DNA of 64,000 bases, from assembly GCF_003057885.1 (NCBI RefSeq), contig NZ_QAGK01000002.1:310001-374000 (forward strand), read 5' to 3'. Each line of letters opens with the position of its first letter. The first letter of the stretch is position 1. This document shows, piece by piece, positions 1-8,829 of the stretch. The stretch comes from Oceaniglobus ichthyenteri. Lineage in GTDB: Bacteria; Pseudomonadota; Alphaproteobacteria; Rhodobacterales; Rhodobacteraceae. Below the pieces are notes generated by a model. The model saw only the letters and a program-made list of their open reading frames with translations, did not search any database and was not told the DNA's origin. Position numbers and translations under genes: made by a program.

Positions 1-33
1 GGCTGGGAATAATCCCGTACATCCCTGAAATGA

Positions 34-68
34 CGGCGCGCTTTGATGGCAAAGCGCGCCGTTTTTTT
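34..68 (+). terminator. Rho-independent terminator of a gene upstream of the window
   Basis: A perfect 12 bp stem (positions 34-45 with 50-61) closes a 4-base loop and is followed by seven T at 62-68. The T-run lies on the plus strand, so it ends a plus-strand gene that lies left of the window and also separates it from the convergent permease gene. Confidence 0.85.
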
Positions 69-97
69 ATGGCCCGACGAGGCCAAAGCCGCGTCCG

Positions 98-1738
98 TTA
101 ACCGCCCCGCCCCACCTTGCGACACAGCAGGATAACAGGGATCAACCCGATCGCGGCAATCACCAGACTTGGCATCGCCGCCCCCTCCAGCCGTTCATCA
201 CTGGCCAGGCGAAAGGCCTGCACAGCCAATGTGTCATAATTGAACGGCCGCATGATCAGGGTCGCGGGCAATTCTTTCATCACATCGACAAACACGATCA
301 GCGCGGCGGTCAGCAAACTGGGCGTCAGAATGGGCATATGCACCCGGCGCAACACGCCCCACTGGCTTTGTCCCAGCACCCGCGCGGCGCTGTCCATATT
401 GGGGCTGACGGCGGAAATCCCCCCCTCATATGCGCCCAGCGCCGCCGCCAGAAACCGGATCATATAGGCGGCGATCAACAACCAGATCGAACCGGTCAAA
501 AGAAGCCCGGTTGAGATATCGAATGTTTCGCGCATCCAACTGTCCAACGCATTGTCAAACGCCGCCATCGGCACCAACAACCCCACGGCAATCACCCCGC
601 CCGGCACCGCATATCCCATCCGCGCAACATATGCGGCAGCAGACGACAGCCGCCCCTTGCGCTGGCGCTGATAGGCGCCCAGCAAAATCGCCGCGCCCAC
701 GGTGATAAGCGCGGCCAGACTGGCCAGAGTGAGCGAGTTCCTGATGAACCCGACATAGCGCTGGCTCAGCAGATCCTGTTGCGATTCCAGCGCCATAACC
801 ACCAGGGCAATCACCGGAACGATCAACCCGAACACAACCGGCAGCGCGCACAGCAAAACCGCCGCCCATTTGGTCGCGCCGGTCAGGTTCATGCGCGCCA
901 TCGCCTCTTGCCGCCGCCCCGAGGTATATTGGGCATCCCCCCGGCTGGTGCGTTCCAAAATCGCCAACAACAGGGCAAACGCCAACAGCCCCAATGACAA
1001 CTGGGCCGCCGCCGCCCGGTCGGCCATGGAAAACCAACTAGTATAAATGCCGGTGGCAAATGTCTGCACCCCGAAATACGCCACCGTCCCGAAATCGGCG
1101 ATGGTTTCCATCGCCGTCAGCAAAACCCCCGCCGCAATTGCCGGGCGCGCCATTGGCAACGACACGCGAAAAAACGCACCCAGCGGTGTTTTCCCCAAAG
1201 ACCGGGCGGCAAAAAACGTGGTCGCGCTTTGCGCCGTAAACGCGGCCCGGGCCAGCAGATAAACATAGGGGTACAGCACCAGAATCAGCATCGCCGCCGC
1301 CCCGCCCAGGGATCGGATTTTCGGAAACCAATAATCGCGCGGCCCCCACCCCATCACATCGCGCAGCGTCGATTGCACAATGCCCGGATGATCCAACAGA
1401 TGCGTATAGGCATAGGCCAGAACATAGGCCGGAAAGGCCAGCGGAATAACCAGCGCAATTTCAAACCAGCGGCGGCCGGGAAATTCGGCCATGGTCACAA
1501 CCCACGCGGCCCCGGTGCCGATACTGGCCGTGCCGATGCACACCAGCACGACAAGCGCCAGAGTGGTCTGGGTATAGCCGCCCAAAACCGTTTCCGCCAA
1601 ATGGGTCAGCGTATCAAGCGACCCCATGAACGCCGCCACCAACACGCCCAGATGGGGCAATGCACAGATCACCGCGATGGTCAGCGCGGCAATGGTCAGC
1701 CCCCGGTCGGACACTGACTTGAAGAATTGGGATTTCAT
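98..1738 (-). CDS. Fe3+-type ABC transporter permease, two fused permease halves
   Basis: Inner-membrane permease of the FbpB/AfuB/ThiP class, predicted to import ferric iron or a similar ligand with a periplasmic receptor and an ATPase that are not in this window. The protein is about 546 residues with roughly twelve hydrophobic segments. It carries two EAA-type loops that dock the ATPase: one around 'ARSLGKTPLGAFFRVSLP' in the first half and one around 'ARVLGQSQWGVLRRVHMP' in the second, so two permease domains are fused. The start is uncertain. I chose the ATG giving MKSQFFKSV; an ATG four codons upstream (1750) is equally possible, and a longer frame to 1885 adds a polar, unlikely N-terminus. 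The substrate is inferred from the family only. Confidence 0.85.
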   Translation of the reverse strand: MKSQFFKSVSDRGLTIAALTIAVICALPHLGVLVAAFMGSLDTLTHLAETVLGGYTQTTLALVVLVCIGTASIGTGAAWVVTMAEFPGRRWFEIALVIPLAFPAYVLAYAYTHLLDHPGIVQSTLRDVMGWGPRDYWFPKIRSLGGAAAMLILVLYPYVYLLARAAFTAQSATTFFAARSLGKTPLGAFFRVSLPMARPAIAAGVLLTAMETIADFGTVAYFGVQTFATGIYTSWFSMADRAAAAQLSLGLLAFALLLAILERTSRGDAQYTSGRRQEAMARMNLTGATKWAAVLLCALPVVFGLIVPVIALVVMALESQQDLLSQRYVGFIRNSLTLASLAALITVGAAILLGAYQRQRKGRLSSAAAYVARMGYAVPGGVIAVGLLVPMAAFDNALDSWMRETFDISTGLLLTGSIWLLIAAYMIRFLAAALGAYEGGISAVSPNMDSAARVLGQSQWGVLRRVHMPILTPSLLTAALIVFVDVMKELPATLIMRPFNYDTLAVQAFRLASDERLEGAAMPSLVIAAIGLIPVILLCRKVGRGG

Positions 1739-1894
1739 GATCTGGCGCATTCCGCCCCTAACAGCCGATGAACAGTGCCCTGCACCTAACCCATTCCATC
1801 GCCGGGACAAAGGCCCAAGCCAACCTTTTCTGTCGGATATGACGGTTGTGCACGCCCGCCCCGACAGGCAGACGTGCCACCCCAAGAGCCGGGA

Positions 1895-2473
1895 TCAGTC
1901 CTTGTCAAACATCAGCCGCACCGTGACCGGCGATGTGCGGGTGATGCCCGGCAAACTGGCCAGTTCCATCATCTTGTCGATCCCCGCCGCAAGGCCCGCA
2001 TCTTCGATATCAAGAAACACCAGACCATCCGTGCTGACCAATGTCTGGGCCTCGCTTGCGCGCAGAACAAACATATCGCTTTCCACTGCGATGGTTTGTC
2101 CAAGAAACGACAGATCGCCCACCGCAAAGACGGTTCCGTGACCGCCCACCGGAATGGCGTTCAACTCAGCCATATCCATTCCGACCGACAATGTGGCGGT
2201 GGCACTGTCGCCGAAAACAAATTCGATCATCCGTTCATTTCGGATTTCGATATTGGTTTCAATCGACGTCAGGTCGATCTCGATTTCGACCATGCCATCT
2301 GCCGAAACCGTGCCTGAAAGGGATTTGAAACTGTGCACCTCGCCGGTGCGGTCATTCTTGATCGATCCAAAGGACAGCTTTGATGCGTCATTATTCAACG
2401 TCCAGGTCTCGGCCGATATCGCCGAAGCCATGAGCGCACCCGCGAAAAACGCCGCCATAGATGTCTTGAGCAT
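1895..2473 (-). CDS. YceI family periplasmic protein
   Basis: A 192-residue secreted protein with an N-terminal signal peptide (MLKTSMAAFFAGALMASAISA, cleavage after ISA), followed by the YceI lipocalin-like beta-barrel fold ('WTLNNDASKLSFGSIKN', 'EIEIDLTSIETNIEIRNERM'). Family members bind isoprenoid or other amphiphilic molecules in the periplasm; the ligand here is unknown. The start is set by a GGAGA Shine-Dalgarno sequence 7 bases upstream of the ATG. A longer in-frame extension to 2572 would bury the signal peptide and is rejected. It is divergent from the TRAP receptor gene and its job is not clarified by context. Confidence 0.85.
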   Translation of the reverse strand: MLKTSMAAFFAGALMASAISAETWTLNNDASKLSFGSIKNDRTGEVHSFKSLSGTVSADGMVEIEIDLTSIETNIEIRNERMIEFVFGDSATATLSVGMDMAELNAIPVGGHGTVFAVGDLSFLGQTIAVESDMFVLRASEAQTLVSTDGLVFLDIEDAGLAAGIDKMMELASLPGITRTSPVTVRLMFDKD

Positions 2474-2535
2474 TGCATGTCTCCAATTTTGTCTGAATCC
2501 GAACATCGCCAGATTCAACCCTAACATGATCCACC

Positions 2536-2558
2536 TGCAAATGATCCGCGGATTTGCA
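2536..2558. promoter_or_regulatory. Inverted repeat in the yceI/TRAP divergent promoter region
   Basis: TGCAAAT and ATTTGCA arms flank a 9-base spacer that itself contains CCGCGG. It lies in the 276 bp gap between the divergent YceI and TRAP receptor genes, where an operator would be expected. The binding protein is not known and the call rests on symmetry alone. Confidence 0.35.
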
Positions 2559-2749
2559 AAACCGGGTGGCACAGCGCGTGTGATCCCTCAATTGGCGCTT
2601 TGTTAGCGTTATAAATTCCAAATTCTGCAATCGTTCGTTGCAAACCTTGCCCCCGCGTTTATCGTTCACGGGTCACTTGGCGCAACTGCGTCAGACCACC
2701 ACGAACGTCACCCCAAAAAAGGGGTGCGACACATTAGGGAAGGATACCC

Positions 2750-3736
2750 ATGAAAACGGCCATCTTTATCGCCGCCACAGCACTTAGCGCCAATGTGGCC
2801 TTTGCCGAGGCACATCAGGACCGCACCGATTGGCCCGAAAGCTTTACCGTGGCCACTGCATCGCAGGGCGGCACATATTTCGCCTATGGCTCGGGCTGGG
2901 CCAATCTGGTCGCCAAAGAGCTGGGCATCACCGGCGGTGGCGAAGTCACGGGTGGCCCGGGCCAGAACATGGCCCTGGTTCATACCGGCGATGCGCAATT
3001 CGGCATGACCACGATGGGCCCCGCCGCCGAGGCGATTCGCGGTGAAAGCCCGATCGCCCCCGGCCTTGCGATGACCAACGCCTGTGCCATGTTCCCGATG
3101 TATCAGACACCGTTTTCGGTAACGGCCCTGGCGTCCTCGGGCATCACATCGGTCAGCGAAATTCCCGATGGGGCGCGGATCGGGTTTGGTCCTGCCGGAT
3201 CAACATCCGACACATATTTCCCGCTGATGATGGATACGTTGGGCGTGAAATACGAACGCCGCAATGGTGGCTGGACAGATCTGGGCAGTCAGCTTCAGGA
3301 TGGTCTGCTGGATGTGATCGCATTTGCCGCCGGTGTACCGGTGCCCGCCGTCAGCCAGCTTGAGGTGCAGACCGATGTGAACATCATCGAATTCACCGAA
3401 GAAGAGCAGCAAAAGATCATGGATGCCTATCCGGTTGCACCCTTTGATATAGCCGCAAGCACTTATACCACGCTGGAAAAAGATGCACGTTCGGTTTCGA
3501 TGTGGAACTTTGCGATCGCCAACTGTGATCTGCCCGAATCCTTCGTCAATGCCGTGGTCGACATCGTCATGTCAGACAACGAGCGGATGATGAACATTCA
3601 CAAGGCGTCACGCTCAACCTTGCCCGAAAACTGGGACAAGAACCGTGGCGTCATCGCATGGCACCCCGGTGCGGCGAAATGGTTTATTGAAAATGCCGGC
3701 GCCGACATTCCCGCCGACCAGATTCACAGCAAATAA
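2750..3736 (+). CDS. TAXI family TRAP transporter solute-binding protein
   Basis: Periplasmic receptor of a TAXI-type TRAP transporter, which captures a small organic acid and delivers it to the ion-driven permease encoded next. It has 328 residues. The signal peptide is residues 1-19 (ending in VAFA). The receptor body starts with 'FTVATASQGGTYFAYGSGWANLVAKEL', the TAXI N-terminal signature, and includes 'VTGGPGQNMALVHTGDAQFGMTTMGPA'. A clear GGGAAGGA ribosome site precedes the ATG. The permease gene follows after 113 bp, so the two form one operon. The substrate cannot be told from sequence. Confidence 0.92.
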   Translation: MKTAIFIAATALSANVAFAEAHQDRTDWPESFTVATASQGGTYFAYGSGWANLVAKELGITGGGEVTGGPGQNMALVHTGDAQFGMTTMGPAAEAIRGESPIAPGLAMTNACAMFPMYQTPFSVTALASSGITSVSEIPDGARIGFGPAGSTSDTYFPLMMDTLGVKYERRNGGWTDLGSQLQDGLLDVIAFAAGVPVPAVSQLEVQTDVNIIEFTEEEQQKIMDAYPVAPFDIAASTYTTLEKDARSVSMWNFAIANCDLPESFVNAVVDIVMSDNERMMNIHKASRSTLPENWDKNRGVIAWHPGAAKWFIENAGADIPADQIHSK

Positions 3737-3849
3737 ACATTGCTCGGGGCCGCGCCATTGTGCGGCCCCGCTTGCCTCTGCACTATTTTACGCCCTGAAT
3801 TGAACGTCAACGCGGCTGCCTTCTGCAGACAACCGCATGGAGGAACCCA

Positions 3850-6075
3850 ATGACAACATCCGCCCCCCGCGATGATCAGATCAACGGCCCATTGGATACC
3901 GAAGGGGTGGACGACGAACCAATCGAACATAACCGCCGTATTTTTAGCGGGCGGACCTATCTTGCGGTGGCGGCGTTTTCCGGGTTGTACGCCATTTTTC
4001 ATATGGCGGTGCTGAACGGGTGGTCGATCCGGTCCTGGACCGGCGTTGATATTCCCGGCTTGCCGGTGTTTCCGATGGAAACCTGGAATTTTCGCATTGT
4101 TCATATCGCCGGGGCGCTGATCCTTGGGTTTATCCTGTATTCTGCCCGCGCCTTTCCTGACGATGAAAACGACCGGCGCAATCCTTTGGATATCGTTGCT
4201 TTCCTTGGTCTTTTGCCCGCATTTTATGCGCTTTACACGGCCTTTGGCTTTGCCATGGATATTCAGGGCGGCGTGATGTGGAATGGCGTTGATCCGGGGA
4301 TCAAGGCGCGCGAAATCTATCATTTCGGCATCCCTTTGGTTGTGGCAACCGGCATGGGCATTGTTCTGGGCTGGGTGCGGCCCCGGGTGCGCGGCACCAT
4401 TGCGCCTGCCGATGTGCTGTTGTCGGTCTGTGCGATCACTGTTGCGACCTATCTGATCACGATCTTTGGCACCTTGATGCGCAATGCCACCGGCACGCCC
4501 TTTGCCCCCATCGGGATGAGCATCGCAGCCGTTGCCGGCACCGCCCTGATCATGGAGCTGACCCGCCGTGTGGCCGGTTTGGCGCTGATTGTGATTTCGG
4601 GTTTTTTTCTGCTTTATGTGTTCGTGGGTGAAAAGCTGCCCGGTTTCCTGAATGCCCCCGACATCGCGTGGGAGCGTTTCTTTAGCCAGGTTTATACCGA
4701 TGCCGGTATCCTTGGGCCAACCACCGCCGTTTCATCGACCTATATCATCCTGTTCATCATTTTCGCCGCGTTTTTGCAGGCCTCGAAAGTGGGGGAATAT
4801 TTCGTCAACTTCGCCTTTGCCGCCGCCGGGCGCGCGCGCGGTGGCCCGGCCAAGGTGGCGATTTTCGCATCCGGTTTGATGGGGATGATCAACGGCACAT
4901 CGGCGGGCAATGTGGTGGCCACAGGCTCGCTCACCATTCCGCTGATGAAAAAGGTTGGGTATAAACCCAAAACCGCCGGCGCGGTTGAGGCCGCAGCATC
5001 GACCGGCGGACAAATCATGCCGCCGATCATGGGCGCCGGCGCGTTCATCATGGCCGAAATCACCGGCATTCCATACACCGACATCGCCATTGCCGCGATC
5101 ATCCCGGCGGTTTTGTATTTCGTTTCGATCTACTTCATGGTTGATTTTGAGGCGGCAAAACTGGGCATGCGCGGAATGCGCGAAGATGAGTTGCCCAAGT
5201 TCAGGGACATGATCCGCCGGGTCTATCTTTTCCTGCCGATCATCATCCTGATCACGGCCTTGTTCATGGGCTATTCGGTGATCCGGGCGGGCACCTTGGC
5301 CACCGCCTCGGCCGCGGTGGTCAGTTGGCTGACGCCGTACCGGATGGGCATCAAATCGGTGTCAAAGGCGTTTGAAATCGCTGGCATCATGTCCATTCAG
5401 ATCATCGCGGTCTGTGCCTGTGCCGGTATCATCGTCGGGGTTATTTCCCTGACCGGGGTTGGCGCGCGGTTTTCATCGGTTCTGCTTGATATTGCCGATG
5501 CCAACCAATTGCTGGCGTTGTTTTTTGCCATGTGCATTTCGATCCTGCTGGGCATGGGCATGCCGACCACCGCCGCCTATGCCGTGGCCGCGTCGGTCGT
5601 GGCACCGGGCCTGGTGCAACTGGGCATTCCGGCGCTGACGGCGCATTTCTTTGTGTTCTATTTTGCCGTGGTGTCGGCGATCACACCGCCGGTGGCTCTG
5701 GCCAGTTACGCCGCGGCGGGCATATCGGGGTCAAACCCGATGGCAACATCCGTGGCGTCATTCAAGATCGGGATTTCGGCATTCATCGTGCCGTTCATGT
5801 TCTTTTACAACAGCGCCATCCTGATGGATGGCACCTGGTTCGAAGTGTCGCGCGCTGCGGCCACCGCCATATTCGGCGTGTTCCTGTTGTCCTCGGGCGT
5901 TCAGGGCTGGTGGGCGGGCGGCGTGGCCAATCCGCTGATCCGGGTCGCGCTGATCATTGTGGCGCTGTTCATGATCGAAGGCGGCCTGATTTCCGATCTG
6001 ATCGGGATTGGCGGCGCGGTTGCGCTGTTTTTGCTGGCGCGGATGACCGGCGGCAACAAACCCGCCACCACCTGA
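3850..6075 (+). CDS. TRAP transporter permease, fused DctQ-like and DctM-like subunits
   Basis: Integral membrane permease of 741 residues that pairs with the upstream TAXI receptor. The first 200 or so residues hold four hydrophobic segments equivalent to the small (DctQ) subunit; the rest is the large (DctM) subunit with many segments. The DctM signature is seen in 'NGTSAGNVVATGSLTIPLM' and 'AVEAAASTGGQIMPPIMGAG'. TAXI systems normally have exactly this fused permease. A GGAGGA ribosome site lies 6 bases before the ATG. The gene ends just before a strong hairpin. Confidence 0.93.
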   Translation: MTTSAPRDDQINGPLDTEGVDDEPIEHNRRIFSGRTYLAVAAFSGLYAIFHMAVLNGWSIRSWTGVDIPGLPVFPMETWNFRIVHIAGALILGFILYSARAFPDDENDRRNPLDIVAFLGLLPAFYALYTAFGFAMDIQGGVMWNGVDPGIKAREIYHFGIPLVVATGMGIVLGWVRPRVRGTIAPADVLLSVCAITVATYLITIFGTLMRNATGTPFAPIGMSIAAVAGTALIMELTRRVAGLALIVISGFFLLYVFVGEKLPGFLNAPDIAWERFFSQVYTDAGILGPTTAVSSTYIILFIIFAAFLQASKVGEYFVNFAFAAAGRARGGPAKVAIFASGLMGMINGTSAGNVVATGSLTIPLMKKVGYKPKTAGAVEAAASTGGQIMPPIMGAGAFIMAEITGIPYTDIAIAAIIPAVLYFVSIYFMVDFEAAKLGMRGMREDELPKFRDMIRRVYLFLPIIILITALFMGYSVIRAGTLATASAAVVSWLTPYRMGIKSVSKAFEIAGIMSIQIIAVCACAGIIVGVISLTGVGARFSSVLLDIADANQLLALFFAMCISILLGMGMPTTAAYAVAASVVAPGLVQLGIPALTAHFFVFYFAVVSAITPPVALASYAAAGISGSNPMATSVASFKIGISAFIVPFMFFYNSAILMDGTWFEVSRAAATAIFGVFLLSSGVQGWWAGGVANPLIRVALIIVALFMIEGGLISDLIGIGGAVALFLLARMTGGNKPATT

Positions 6076-6080
6076 ATCAA

Positions 6081-6112
6081 AAAGCGCCCGGCGGTTGTGC
6101 CGGGCGCTTTCG
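6081..6112. terminator. Bidirectional terminator between TRAP permease and acyl-CoA dehydrogenase-like gene
   Basis: A perfect 12 bp stem (6081-6092 with 6099-6110) with AAA/TTT at its ends and a 6-base loop lies between two convergent genes. The T-run is short (TTT plus C), so it is weaker than the best terminators but positioned for both genes. Confidence 0.65.
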
Positions 6113-6131
6113 ATATTCGGTATGCGCGGGC

Positions 6132-7337
6132 CTATGCGACGCGCGACAACCGATCAGCCTGTGCATATCCATCGCGGGTTTGCGGCAGTTTCATTCCCAA
6201 AACGGATGAGGCCACCTGATTGCGCAACATCTGCGCGGTGCCCCCGGCGATGGTGAACATGCGCACATCCCGCGCCATCCGCTCCATCGGCAGGTTGCGC
6301 GAATACCCCATCGCGCCGTGAATCTGCAGCGCGTCATTGGCCACCTTGATCGCCGTGTCCGACGCCAGGATCTTGGCCTGTGCGGCATCCTGCATGCTGG
6401 GAAACCCGTCACCCGCACCCAGCGCAGCCTTGTAAATCAGCGCCTGAGATGCCGATAACCCGACCGACATATCGGCCAGCATCCACTGCAGCCCCTGAAA
6501 TTCGGCAATCGGGCGGCCAAACTGTTCGCGCTCCAACATATAATCGCGCGCCCGCTCGAACGCGCCCTGGGCCAGGCCGTGTGCCACAGTGGCCGCACCC
6601 ACCCGTTGGCCGTTATAGGCATTCATCAACGCGGCAAAGCCCCGCTTGAACCCTTCGGGCAGACGCACAACCATGTTATCAGCCACGAACATATCGTCGA
6701 AATGCATGTGGGTTTCGGGAATACCGCGCAGGCCCATGGCCGGTTCGCGCGCGCCCACGCGCAGCCCTTCGGTTTCTCCGCGAAACGCGAGGAAACCACC
6801 GATCCCCTGGGTCACGCCGTTTTCGATCACGCGCGCAAACACCAGATGCACCTTTGACACACCGCCCCCGGTGATCCAGTGTTTGGTGCCGTTCAACACA
6901 TATCCGCCCTCACACCGGGTGGCGGTGGTGGTCATTTCCGTTGCGGCCGATCCGGCCTCGGGTTCGGTGATGCAGATCGCCGGTTTGTCCCCCGCCAGAA
7001 CATAGGGCGCGACCTTTTGTTTCTGTTCTTCACTGCCATAGGCCATGACAGCGCCGATGCCGCCCATGTTCGCCTCGACCACGATGCGCCCGGTCGCGCC
7101 ACAATTGCGCGCCATCTGTTCGATCACCAGCACCGTATCAAAATAGCTTAAACCGCGCCCGCCGAATTCCTTGGGAATGGTCATGCCCATGAACCCGCCT
7201 TCGGTCAGTTTTTCAACCGTGTCCCAAGGATAGGCTTCGGTGCGGTCCACCTCGGCGGCGCGGGCGGCCACATGGCCATTTGACAGCTCGGCCGCCTGGG
7301 CCTGAAGGGTGCGTTGATCGTCGGTCAGGGAAAACAT
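6132..7337 (-). CDS. Acyl-CoA dehydrogenase-fold enzyme, probable 3-sulfinopropanoyl-CoA desulfinase
   Basis: A 401-residue flavoprotein of the acyl-CoA dehydrogenase fold: helical N-terminus, central beta domain ('CITEPEAGSAATEMTTTA'), and C-terminal helices with 'GAMGYSRNLPMERMARDVRM'. The usual catalytic Glu of the 'YEGT' motif is absent: the sequence is A364-G-G-T367. The alternative helix-G Glu used by isovaleryl-CoA dehydrogenase is replaced by Gln244 ('YNGQRVG'), and Arg84 is present. Gln in helix G plus Arg84 is, as I recall, the signature of the Advenella 3-sulfinopropanoyl-CoA desulfinase, which releases sulfite to give propanoyl-CoA. Ordinary dehydrogenation is therefore unlikely, but the substrate is inferred. 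AAAGGA lies 6 bases before the ATG. A LysR regulator is divergent. Confidence 0.75.
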   Translation of the reverse strand: MFSLTDDQRTLQAQAAELSNGHVAARAAEVDRTEAYPWDTVEKLTEGGFMGMTIPKEFGGRGLSYFDTVLVIEQMARNCGATGRIVVEANMGGIGAVMAYGSEEQKQKVAPYVLAGDKPAICITEPEAGSAATEMTTTATRCEGGYVLNGTKHWITGGGVSKVHLVFARVIENGVTQGIGGFLAFRGETEGLRVGAREPAMGLRGIPETHMHFDDMFVADNMVVRLPEGFKRGFAALMNAYNGQRVGAATVAHGLAQGAFERARDYMLEREQFGRPIAEFQGLQWMLADMSVGLSASQALIYKAALGAGDGFPSMQDAAQAKILASDTAIKVANDALQIHGAMGYSRNLPMERMARDVRMFTIAGGTAQMLRNQVASSVLGMKLPQTRDGYAQADRLSRVA

Positions 7338-7388
7338 CAGGTATCCTTTCAGGAATGGCTTTGCCCCAGAGTACCAGTAAAGTTTTCC

Positions 7389-7406
7389 TTTCGAAATATG
7401 GCGAAA
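7389..7406. promoter_or_regulatory. LysR-type operator candidate
   Basis: TTTCG and CGAAA arms with an 8-base AT-rich spacer lie in the 109 bp gap between the divergent desulfinase-like gene and the LysR gene. Dyads of this size between a LysR gene and its divergent target are the usual place for the regulator to bind. The assignment is by position and symmetry. Confidence 0.45.
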
Positions 7407-7446
7407 CCTATAATCTAATGTGAGGAAACATCACGAAAGGCGCGCC

Positions 7447-8331
7447 GTGAACCTGCGATTCTTGCAATCTGCCGTTGCTTTTGCACAGGCCGGCAGCCTG
7501 GCCGGGTCGGCACGCGCGCTGGGGCTCAGCCATTCTGCGGTCAGCCTGCATATCAAGGGGTTAGAGGATGAATTGCAGATCGCCATCCTTGATCGCACCA
7601 CCCGGCCACCGCGCCTGACTGATGATGGATTGGCCTTGGTCGAACATGCGCGCCACATGCTGGCCCTGACCGATACGATCCGCGCCTTGGCCACCGCCGA
7701 CACATTGGTGGGGCAGGTGCGCATCGGGGTGGTGCCATCGGCCCTGATCCGCCTGATCCCACCGGCGCTGGCGCGCCTGCGCGCCGCCCATCCGGGGCTG
7801 GATATTCAAATCAGCAGCGGGTTATCCGGCCAGCTTTTGAACGATCTGCGCAACCGCGATCTTGACACAGCTCTGGTTACCCAGCCCGAAACCCTGCCCG
7901 ATGGGGTGCAGCAAACGCTGATTTGTCGCGAACCTTTGGATGTGATCACTGCCGCCACGGTGCCATCCGCGCCGCTGCGCGATTTGTTGGAAACGCACCC
8001 GTTCATCTGGTTCAGTCGGCGCACCTGGACCGGGCAACAGATTGAACGACACCTGCGATTGCAACAGATCACCGTCAAAACCGCGATGGAAATCGACAGT
8101 ATCGAAGCGATTGAATCCTTGGTTGCCAATGGGTTTGGCATTGCGATTTCACCGCGGCGCGTGGGATTTTCCGGCAGTGACCCGCGGCTGAACCGGAGCC
8201 CGTTTGGCGCGCCGGATCTGGCGCGCGGCCTGTCGTTGATCAGCCTTGAAAGAAACCCCAGAAAACGGGTGGTTCAAGCCCTCACCGCAGAATTGCGCGC
8301 GCTTGTGGCTAGCGATACTTGGCCGCAGTGA
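7447..8331 (+). CDS. LysR family transcriptional regulator
   Basis: A 294-residue LysR protein with an N-terminal winged helix-turn-helix ('FLQSAVAFAQAGSLAGSARALGLSHSAVSLHIKGLEDEL') and a C-terminal two-lobe effector domain from about residue 85 ('GQVRIGVVPSALIRLIPPAL'). I place the start at the GTG preceded by AAAGG six bases upstream; an ATG nine codons earlier (7420) lacks a ribosome site. It is divergent from the acyl-CoA dehydrogenase-like gene and probably regulates it. Its 3' end overlaps the convergent DM13 gene by 23 bp. The effector is unknown. Confidence 0.9.
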   Translation: MNLRFLQSAVAFAQAGSLAGSARALGLSHSAVSLHIKGLEDELQIAILDRTTRPPRLTDDGLALVEHARHMLALTDTIRALATADTLVGQVRIGVVPSALIRLIPPALARLRAAHPGLDIQISSGLSGQLLNDLRNRDLDTALVTQPETLPDGVQQTLICREPLDVITAATVPSAPLRDLLETHPFIWFSRRTWTGQQIERHLRLQQITVKTAMEIDSIEAIESLVANGFGIAISPRRVGFSGSDPRLNRSPFGAPDLARGLSLISLERNPRKRVVQALTAELRALVASDTWPQ

Positions 8332-8776
8332 TGAATTCGGAAAATGCCTCGCACCAGATCAGAACCGTGGTGTAATCGCCAATGTCGATGCCTGCGGGAA
8401 TGTCCAACATGAACCCGTCAAAGGTTTTTACATCGCCAATCTGCAAGGCGCGATCCTTGATCGCCTCGAATTGGGCTTCGGTATCGACAAAATCGCTGAC
8501 CAGGTACAATTTGTAATCCGGCCCCGGTGCCAACGCGCCCTGGTGAATGATCCGGGTTTCGGTCAGGCTGATTGTGCCTTCGCCCCAGTGCAGAAAATCA
8601 CTGCCCGGCAATTCCCGCACGAACGTGCCGGTGAACAGCGCATCTTGTGCCGTTTCGGCCAAAACGGCCGGATCGGCGCTGTCGGGGGCGGTCAGGATCG
8701 GCAACATATAGATGCCCAATGCCACGCCAATGGTCAAAGCCACAAGGTGGGTCAGAAGGCGAAATGTCCAGCGCAT
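8309..8776 (-). CDS. DM13 domain protein, membrane-anchored
   Basis: A 155-residue protein with one N-terminal membrane segment (residues 8-28) or uncleaved signal, followed by a DM13 domain in the periplasm ('FTGTFVRELPGSDFLHWGEGTISL', 'FDGFMLDIPAGIDIGDYTTVLIWCEAFSEFITAAKY'). DM13 domains are proposed to have redox or electron-transfer roles, and a conserved Cys is present in 'LIWCEAF'. The role here is unknown. The gene is convergent with the LysR gene and overlaps its last 23 bases. An AGGAGA ribosome site precedes the ATG. Confidence 0.85.
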   Translation of the reverse strand: MRWTFRLLTHLVALTIGVALGIYMLPILTAPDSADPAVLAETAQDALFTGTFVRELPGSDFLHWGEGTISLTETRIIHQGALAPGPDYKLYLVSDFVDTEAQFEAIKDRALQIGDVKTFDGFMLDIPAGIDIGDYTTVLIWCEAFSEFITAAKYR

Positions 8777-8829
8777 CGGTTCTCCTTTTCAGGGCGCAGT
8801 ATGGGTCGTGCGGCGCGGTCGCGCCACCC

